DNA from: Syngnathus acus
Taxonomy: Eukaryota; Chordata; Actinopteri; Syngnathiformes; Syngnathidae
Direction: 5' to 3'
DNA: 64,000 bases
NCBI RefSeq assembly: GCF_901709675.1
Contig: NC_051093.1
Span: 10,302,053-10,366,052 of the forward strand
Part shown: positions 55,486 through 64,000 of the stretch, one piece after another
How the letters are laid out: each line of letters begins with the position of its first letter
How positions within the stretch are numbered: position 1 is the stretch's first letter
The notes under the pieces: generated by a model
The model's input: only the letters and a program-made list of their open reading frames with translations
Database searches by the model: none
Told to the model about the DNA's origin: nothing
Made by a program: the position numbers and the translations under genes

Positions 55486-55809
55486 CCTGCGTGGCTGCCT
55501 GCGTGGCTGCCTGCCTGCGTGGCTGCCTGCGTGGCTGCCTGCGTGGCTGCCTGCCTGCGTGGCTGCTTGCGTAGCTGCCTCCGTGGCTGCCTGCCTGCGA
55601 GGCTGCCTGCCTGCGTGGCTGCCTGCCTGCGTGGCTGCCTGCGTGGCTGCCTGCGTGGCTGCCTGCGTGGCTGCCTGCGTGGCTGCCTGCCTGCGAGGCT
55701 GCCTGCGAGGCTGCCTGCCTGCCTGCCTGCGAGGCTGCCTGCCTGCCTGCGAGGCTGCCTGCCTGCCTGCGAGGCTGCCCGCCTGCCTGCGAGGCTGCCC
55801 GCCTGCCTG
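55486..55809. repeat. GGCTGCCTGCGT 12-mer array
   Basis: About 325 bases of GCGTGGCTGCCT and GCGAGGCTGCCTGCCT units. GCGTGGC dominates the left part and GCGAGGC the right. Open frames on both strands (up to about 195 codons) are compositional. Confidence 0.95.
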
Positions 55810-57346
55810 AGAAAGAGGCCACATTACATACAGTGAAAGGGGTGAATTTGCCAATGAGCTAGGAGAGGATTTGCAGCAATTCCTCCAGCCTCAAAAAGCT
55901 ATTCCACACTTTGATGTGGGTGCCCTTGGTGGGAGAAACAATGACAGGCTCGAGAAACGACTGTCGCCATGGTCATGTTGATCATAATGCTACTTACAAC
56001 AATAATAACAATCATAAGTGACAGCACCCTGCAAACACGCTTGATTGTACTGCCGTGCCACCATGCTGCTTTTGTCCATTTAAAAAGCTCTTTTCTTACT
56101 GTTGGACAATGTCCATCTCATTTGTCTTTCTGCTTATGCTCCCCCGTCCCAACGGTCACGTTAGCACATTGCGTGCTTTTTCCCAAGCTGGACAAATAGC
56201 TGGTCTGGTGCTATCTCTGCTGCGAAATTGTACTTGTCAAACACACGCGGCGGCGGCGGCGACGACGACTGCAAAAAAAAAAAAAACGCTCCCATGTTGC
56301 CCGAGTAGCCCATTCCTCTTCTGTAACATTGATGCTAGCCTGTCTATGTTAGCATTCATGAAGTTAGCATACTTTGGTTAGGCACAATTACTATGTTTTG
56401 GTTGAACTGTCTTTCCCAAATTGAAGGCAGCACTTAGCAGCTATTGTACTGGCAACAATTGTTGAGTATGATTCTAAAATTGTCTTTGTCCAATGAAAGG
56501 CCTCCCATGTAATAGACACGTCCCTCCCTCAGGTCCATCTGTCATTGTACTTCATCAATAATACATGCATGCATGCGTCCAAATAAATAAATATGTCTGT
56601 TAACAAATAATGAAGTGTTTGTCATGAAAAAAAGTGGCGGCCTCATTTGTAGGTGTCAAAGTATAATTAATGCGCATAGCCAGCTCACGCCGCAACTGTG
56701 TCCCCACCCAGCCCACGCGCCTAATGAATTACTTTCCATTGAGTACAAGCTCTTTTGTTCTCACTCAAACGCCCGCCGCACACATAAGCAAAGTGAACGC
56801 AACAAAGTGATCATCTTTTCTCATTGGCCAAAGATGATCACTTTTTGGAGCAAATGGCTGCCCATTCCTTTCCACTTGACGTCTGATACGCTTGCTTCCT
56901 GGGAAGAAGTGATGGATGATTGGGTGACGCTGTGATGATTTTAGCGGGAACAGGAAGGGCACACTGGGCGGGCTTTTTTTTATCGCTTTTTCTCGGCCGC
57001 CTGCCGGCTTCCTGCTGTCGCCGCTTGATGCGAGAACTACGTCTAGCCAGTCTACAGTCTACCCAGAACTACCCAGTCGCCGATACGGACGGCCCTATCG
57101 GAGAAGCGCTTATGTTAAGCACACCAAAACTCCAACGTTAGCCCAGTTCCGCCGTTCCGTCAGATAATTCCCACATTGAGATTCATCGCCGCTTGTTTGC
57201 CTCCCGGATCTTTTTTTTTTTGGCTTCTTTTCACAGACAGGCAACACGCCACACGACAATTAGCCGAGTCGATGGCCGTCATAGTTATTCATCAATAATT
57301 AGTGTTTGTGCCGGCACATCCGGAGCAAACGTTAACATTAACGCAC

Positions 57347-57371
57347 GAGCTGCCGCCGCCGCCGCCGCCGT
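57347..57371. repeat. (GCC)n trinucleotide run
   Basis: About seven GCC units. Confidence 0.8.
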
Positions 57372-57958
57372 GTTTCCCTTCTGACAATTTAAGCAAAGGC
57401 TTAATCGCTCCATTAACATTGCAACGGTGGGACGGATGCGCGTTGCTTCGACATCCCTGGAAAATGTCTCGGACAAATTGCGACCCCCCCTTTATCCAAT
57501 TTTTAGTTGATATGGAATTAAGAGAGAGAACCATTGGTGGAGAAAACATAAGGCTATGTTTTGAAATGGAAAGTGGCTGACAGATGGCTCGTGACACGGC
57601 TCCAGTCGAGCGTCCAAAACTTTGTGTGCCATTGACGGGAACAAAAAAGCCAATAGAGCAGAGGGAACGTGTGACACCAGCAGTCTCATCTCCCAGCAAA
57701 GTATGGATTCTATCTTCTCTAGCTAAATTGTGAGGAGAACAGGTTGCTGCCGTCAACAGATGGAGCCACTCAAATGTGGGCAATCCAAGCGCTCAATGTG
57801 AATGCCCCGGAGCCAGTCTGGCTGCGCTGGCTCCTACCTGTGGCTGGCGTGGCGTGGCGTGGCGTGGAGTGGCACCCACCGGAGGCCCCAAAGCAATAAC
57901 AATGCAAACATAACGGACGGATGGTTTGCCGCTTTCTTAATTATCCCTCCGTCGTCGT

Positions 57959-58011
<53 letters not shown>
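57959..58011 (+). repeat. (CAG)n trinucleotide repeat, about 17 units
   Basis: Pure CAG run with no flanking exon signals; reads as Ser, Ala or Gln depending on frame. Confidence 0.95.
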
Positions 58012-60181
58012 AGCGTCGGCAAATTGGCCTCACATTAAACACGGAGCTTTGCTTCTATGGCCACAGGAGGGGGAGAGGGCTGATCATTTTCATTCCGTGG
58101 TCCTCAGCTACGACTACAAATGCAATTTAGCTCTGATGAAATAATATCCTCTGAAAAGACAATCACGGCGGGGAGGCCGCAGCGGCCGCCCTTTTCTTCT
58201 TTATGATTGTGAGATGGCCAAGACACGAAGTTGTCTTTTTGTGTATAAAATAGGACCAAAATCTGGCCACCTTGTTTTTGTTATTTGATGGCGCGGGTCT
58301 CGGGATGAGACGCTCTGCTGTTTTTCCATTTGCTTCCCCCACACTTCAGTGGCAGCTGCCAATTGGAAAAAGAAGGAACATTTCTCACGGGGGGTCTGGC
58401 ACCCGGGGTCCCTTGGCGTGCCACGACGACGGTGTGACGACAGCGCTTCTTGGCAGGAAGAAAAACCCTAACCCAAAAAGAATAGAAGGCGACTGACCGG
58501 TGATGCTCGTCAAAGCGCAGCGGGTCCTTTTAGCCCACGTGACAGAGCGAGAAAGGCCTCATTCTGGCAACGGAATGAGGCGGAAGCTCCCAGGGAATTC
58601 TGTGCACTGACCATTTTACACTCTAAAAAAAAGAAGAAGAAAGAAAGAAAATCGCAACTGTACACATTTTTCTATTTTTGTTGTTTTAGATTTTCTAAAC
58701 TTGATCATGTTCTACTTTAGTTGCTTAAGTTATATTCATTTTATAATTGATGATGGTCATTATCTTTTATGATCATTATTAGATGACAAAAAAGCCTTGG
58801 CTAAAGTGAACATGTTAGTTCTCTAAACATGTGTGGTTGTATTTATCCAGCTAGTCTTTCTCACCCATCAGTGACTTCAGGCGCGCCCCAGGGCTGTGTC
58901 CGAGGGCCCCTGCTTTTTATCATCTGCCTCCTCCTCGGTCAATGAATTGTTTGGTTTTTTCCCCCCATTGCTTCGTGAACGACGTGGTCGTTGTTCTTTG
59001 TCCTTATATGTTTTCATATTTGGGGTAACATAGAATAGATCTTTGTCATTGTCACATGTACAACGAAATCACGGGAAGTCTGCGTGCGGCTGCTCGATTG
59101 CCCGCGGTCTGACTTTTAATGAGGTCGTGTCCGATGACGAGTGTCTTCCGCCGGCAATGGCTTGGCTTGCTACGGCCAGCCATATTATTCCTTTCATGTC
59201 GCACTGGCCGGTGCGGCTGGTTCTCATTCATTGAGACTTTTAAGATGGCGGCCAAAATTCCTTTCATGTATAATTGCTCTGTTTGGCCAAGGACGACATC
59301 TGAGACCTCTTTGTCTGCTGTCCTTCAACCTTTTGAAGACTCCTGTTACCAAACGGGTTCCTTTCCAGGAGAAAGAACTCCATTTCGGGTCTCTTTTTCG
59401 AGACCGACTTTGGGCTTCAAAGACAGCAATTGTGTTTCAAGTTGTTGGCTTTCAATTTGAAAACATGCTTCGAGTTTTAAATGAAAGATTCAAATGATGT
59501 TTAGCCTTTGGAGCAAGGCTTACGCTTTTAAAGAAGGCCTTCCAAATGTTAAGATAGGCTTTGGATGACGTGCTCCAAATGAGGCTTTATGTTTAGAAGT
59601 AGCTCAAGTAGGGCCTTCATTGGGACGCACAAGCCATCCCCAATAACGTAGGATGATGCAGATTAGCTCCTGCCTCCTCCATGTGTCGGCACATCTCGCT
59701 TAAATTAGAAACTAAAAAAAGGTCAACGGACGCCGGACAGCATCCCGGCCTCGTGTCCCATCCGCCCGCCACGCTCGCCTCCGGGCCGAGCGAGCCGGAA
59801 AGGTCGCCCTCCTCCGAGGATTAATATTCAAATCGGAGCCGTGCGTAAACAGCAGCTGAGGCCCCCACCAAACCCAAGAAGGGCAAATATTTTAGCGCCG
59901 CCCGCAGACGTCGGCCACCAGGCGCAAAAATCCATTTTCATTTTCAGCCTACCGTAACTCAATCCAAAAGCTTCAATTTGCCGGCGAGTCGTCAATTCAA
60001 GGAAAACACTGGCGCGTGACCTCAAAAATGTTCTTAAAGCCACCGAGGAGGAAAGAAAAGTTGAGGCCTCGGGATGTTGATGTCTGGCAACAAGGCTAGA
60101 ACAAATTCAACAAGACTAGAACAGTTGGCCTAGCTAGCCAAAGCTCATCTGGGCGGAGGAGGGCCCGAGTGGATGCGAGTT

Positions 60182-60219
<38 letters not shown>

Positions 60220-60220
60220 C
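60182..60220. repeat. (GCAC)n repeat
   Basis: About nine GCAC units. Confidence 0.92.
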
Positions 60221-60598
60221 TGGGATTACAAGGCACCGCCCTCCCTCCAGCCTTGATTGTCGGGCTGCCGCGGAAACATCTCTGCTCTTTTGCTTTGCAA
60301 AGATGAACTGCTTGCACAAAGTCATCGGGCTTGCTTTGCTTGCTTGGTGGAAAAAGATGCAGCATTAAAAGCCTCAGCAGATGGACTAGTCCTCCACACG
60401 TACAGCATATGCACACAATACGCTATAGGTTTATTTCTCCAAATGGGCTTCTGTGTTGTAAATGTAAAGTTTTCTTCTTCAACTCCAGCCAGCCTCAATT
60501 TGGTCGGTCCCTGCGTGTGCTCAGCGATAAGAAGCGCCAAGACCAAACGGCACTTACTTATCCCAGCCAAAGCCACAACAGCGACGTTAGGCGCGTGC

Positions 60599-60599
<1 letters not shown>

Positions 60600-60672
<73 letters not shown>
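60600..60672. repeat. (CT)n dinucleotide repeat, about 36 units
   Basis: Perfect CT run, polypyrimidine on the plus strand. Confidence 0.97.
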
Positions 60673-60675
<3 letters not shown>

Positions 60676-62419
60676 GAAGGAAGTCCTTGCGCTGCAGGCT
60701 GGACGTTTGGGATGATCAGCATTTGCTCAACAGAGGAATGAACGGGCCCCGCGGTGACCTTCGGCATCTTGCGCCGTTTGCACAGCCCCACCTCTTGGTC
60801 TTGGATAAATGTTGCCATTAGCATTTTGACATTTGCGCTGTGGCGCACCGGGTATTAAAAGGCACGTTTGCAGCCTTGGGCGCGGTGGCGCCACGTGCTC
60901 CTTCGTCCTTTGCCTGCCTGATGCCGTTACGCGGCTCGCTAGCATGGCTAGCTTGAGTGCCCCGGCGTAGCTTTTGGAGTCGTCGTCAATTGCTCGGCTT
61001 TCAAGTACGGCCTTGGCTTTCAAATCAAGATTTGAGGCTTTTGATCATTTTGAAATGCAATATTTACTATTCAATATGGCGTCATATCTCCTGATCTGCT
61101 TCTCTCCAGGCAGCTCTCAGAGACGTCCGCGTATGCAGGCCTCACCTCTCAACCCAATGTGTGAGCGTGCAAGTGTGTTTAATTGGGCGGTGGCGGGGGG
61201 GGCATAGGGTTAGGGGGGGCGGTTGGGGGCTGTGCACCCTATCTATCGGTAATCAAACCAATTACAATAGAATTGACGCCATAGCATTATGTTGGAGGGC
61301 TTGCTGTAAAGAGCGGTTGCTACTTGCTAATTGATGGCTTCTTGAAATAACAAGAGCTTGTATTCATGTTGCAGCAGATGATTTTGTAAGGAGAGAACGC
61401 TTAATGAACGCAATTAGTGTTGTCCTTACATTATCACCATAGGTAGTTAGTTCTTTTTTTTCTTCCACTATCACACATATAAGAACATTATAGTCAACAG
61501 GGACAATTGGAGGCTTCAATTAACAAGCACTTTCATCACCTTCAGTGACGCTAGTGGACGTGATGAGCTGCTTAGCGCTCAGCCACTCAAGTACGCAAAG
61601 TATGCAGTCTTGCCTCGTATGCCCACGTGCGTGCGTGCGTGCAAGCGGCACAAACTCACTTTTTAGATTTTATCGACACGGTCACCCCCGAGCGGTAAAA
61701 CCTCTTGGAAAAAAAGTGTGGCCCGCCCGCCCGCCCGCCCGGCCGCCCGCCTGCACCATTGGCGCTCATTTATCATAAGCGCTGCAGATAAATAGAGGTG
61801 AGGGGACAAGATTAAACACATGAAGTGAGACAGCACAGGAAGATGGCGCACCTCGGCGTGCCGCGTGCGCTCCAAAATACATGGGCAGCCACGTTTCTTT
61901 GCCATGCAATCCCGGACAAAACAAGCGGTGGAATTTTCACGTCATTTGGTGGTGCGGCTGCGCAAATGGGACACACAGATACGGACGGGGTGTGAATGAA
62001 TCGGAGGATGTTTTGACACGAGCGGGTGAAGGTGCCAACACGTCGCTGACAGATAGATGATTAGCGTGCGGCGTTATCGGGAGGACACCATGGCGCTCGA
62101 CACGTCAACGGAACTTTCCGGGAGACGACGGTGGCGAGGAATGTTCCGTGACGTGTGAGGCCACCGTGAGTGCAACCGGGGTCATTTTCATGGAAATGGA
62201 ATGAAGCTAACATTTTGTTTTCTTGCTATGACAATGTCAATTTGGAGTGCACTTTTTCTTTGCCTTTTGTTTACCATTCAAAACAGTAAGTGAAACCAAG
62301 ACTGGAAATAAAAATGGCCACTATTCAACATTTCCAGCACAAGCGCGTCGTTATTAGCATAAAAGTAGGGACATGATTCGTCAGCATCTGCTTGGCTTGG
62401 CTTGGCTGGCTGGCTGGAT

Positions 62420-62570
62420 CCCTCCCTCCGGCCCTCCCTCCCTCCCTCCCTTCCTTCCTTCCTTCCTTCCTTCCTTCCTTCCTTCCTTCCTTCCTTCCTT
62501 CCTTCCTCCCTTCCTTCCTTCCTTCCTTCCTTCCTTCCTTCCTTCCTTCCTTCCTTCCTTCCTTCCTTCC
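62420..62570. repeat. (CCCT)n to (TTCC)n array
   Basis: Short CCCT block followed by about 30 TTCC units with one CCCT interruption. Open frames (FLPS / KEGR) are artefacts. Confidence 0.95.
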
Positions 62571-63600
62571 ATGGATGGGACCCACTCGACTTGACTAAAT
62601 GCATGCATGCGTGCATCGGCAGCGAGCTGCTAAATGCAGAAAAGATAGTACGACATTAGTCACCAATACACAGACTGAGGAAGCTCTGCAGCAAAAGACC
62701 ATTGATCTTTGACATGTAATCACAGTTGGCCGCTTTTGACTAATTGAATTGCCGGTGTGGCACATCTTCATCAGGCGAGAGAGAGCGTCCGTCGTCCAGG
62801 CCCGACAACACAAGAGCGATGACGCCACTTCAAAGCGCCTCTTCTCCTGCCATGTAAATATGCTAAGCGGCTCTTCGTAATCACCACGAGGACAATGACA
62901 CGTACGTGGTGAAGTACAACGAGCGAGCGTGTGTGGCTGATTGCGGGAGGAGGCTAGTGCTACATGCTAACGAGCTAATGATTGAGCAAAGCAAAATGGA
63001 GAACAGGTGCTGCATCTAAAGAAGCGCAACATTGAAAATTCACGTTTTCTAGTCAAGAGAAATCTTCCTGTTAAGCCTTAAATGGCAACATGCTAGGATG
63101 CTAACCATCACGCCAAGCGGAACCAGTTGACCTTCCAAAGAATCTGAGCAGATGACACGGAAATGAACATTCGGAACATTCTCAGTGCAGATGTTCGATC
63201 GGCTCGTTTTTTGGGGGCATATTTTGCCTCCATTTGCTCAGTGTGTTAGCTGTACTGGAAAAGAGCATTGTGATGAGCTTTATAAGAGGTTTGACGTTAA
63301 GGAAGGTGGTTTGTTCAACGGGGGCGAGGAGGCGGGCGGGGGTGGCGTCGTCCCCGGCAACCAGGGGGTCCATACGGGTGCGTGCGTGCGTTTGTTTGTA
63401 CACTCATTACAAAGCTCTCCAGTGGCGGCATCCCCCACTGCCCCCCTACTCCAGGCGCCTTTCATCTCCATCGTCACGGGTTAGGGAGCCACAAGGGAGA
63501 GGTGGTCGGCAGGAAATTAGGCGCGTGACAAGATAAGAGGCAGCGTTCTGTCTGTATCTGTTCCCTGGCAACTGGCGGGAGGGAGCAGCTGGGCTTGACT

Positions 63601-63648
63601 AAGAAAGAAAAGAAAGAAAGAAAGAAAGAAAGAAAGAAAAAAAAGAAA
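63601..63648. repeat. (AAAG)n repeat
   Basis: About ten AAAG units. Confidence 0.9.
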
Positions 63649-64000
63649 GGTAACCGCTGATACCAGTGGCGCCCGCCCCGCCGCCTTTGTCTTTTTGAAA
63701 TCCCGCTCAAAAAGCCTCACACGGCAGTAAGGCGAGCCAGGCCCGTCGCTGCTCGCCCGGCTTTCCGGCTTTCCGGCACGTGAGCGCGCCCCCATCAGAT
63801 GATACCAAAGCGGCCGTCCCGCTTCCCACCCCACAGCCGCTAATGAAACTTCACCGAGACACAAGCGTGTATGTATGTATGTACGTATGTCGGTTCCAAA
63901 CTGAACAAAACAGCAATTAGGACAAACGAGGTCAATATTCAGACCAATCCAGGGTGCACCCTGATGGCCCGAGATGTTATGAGACAGGCGTTTGATCAAT

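Larger units (their letters stand above)
54119..64000. other. Region downstream of kcnj3, no gene recognised
   Basis: Read on both strands for splice-flanked family segments, and none was recognised. It is mostly unique sequence with the tandem repeats listed separately. There are telomere-like dimers at 58464-58478 and 61204-61216 and an AT-rich stretch at 58620-58800. It may be intergenic or intronic to a gene outside the window. Confidence 0.55.

Noticed and set aside
55246-55854. Open frames up to 196 codons on both strands
   Set aside because: Low-complexity 12-mer array; residue pattern CLPA/GRQA has no protein meaning.
57959-58011. Polyglutamine-coding exon from the CAG run
   Set aside because: No acceptor or donor with a conserved coding flank; surrounding sequence has no family similarity.

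Overview
The window is nuclear DNA from a vertebrate, almost certainly a teleost fish. It holds intron-rich genes with GT-AG junctions and vertebrate-specific families. The genes are compact: an 18-coding-exon mpp3 fits in about 6 kb. Fish-type palindromic non-autonomous transposons and very many tetra- and pentanucleotide microsatellites are present. I cannot name the species. All gene models were built by hand from splice signals, reading-phase continuity and remembered family sequences; no database search was run.

Layout. 1-13622 (+): 3' part of asic2, an acid-sensing ion channel. Nine coding exons run from 6617 to the stop at 13622. The first coding exon, with TM1, lies upstream of the window, so 1-6616 is intron. 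13623-20745: intergenic, dominated by about 3.5 kb of palindromic 235-bp tandem repeat. 20746-26625 (-): complete mpp3, a membrane-palmitoylated MAGUK scaffold (18 coding exons, 584 aa). 26626-32278: intergenic, with nested transposon remnants and minisatellites. 32279-40393 (-): an unnamed mucin-like type I membrane protein with a signal peptide, a Thr/Ser/Pro-rich repeat exon, EGF-like and SEA-like modules, one membrane span and a short tail. One reading-frame break lies in its repeat exon. 43015-45734 (-): a znf281-type C2H2 zinc-finger transcription factor whose last exon carries several one-base frame breaks. 49222-53911 (+): complete kcnj3 (GIRK1) in three coding exons. 54119-64000: no gene recognised, mostly simple repeats.

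These are independent eukaryotic transcription units, not an operon. asic2, kcnj3 and mpp3 suggest neuronal membrane excitability and scaffolding, but no direct joint function can be read from the order. ASIC2 and MPP3 both lie on human chromosome 17q, so their proximity may be old synteny.

The most unusual items are: the 235-bp satellite (inverted junction, dimer-to-monomer switch, a nuclear-receptor DR1-like site per unit); the mucin-like gene with its frame break or 46-base micro-intron; the frame breaks in the znf281-like last exon; and register-preserving compound tetranucleotide arrays.
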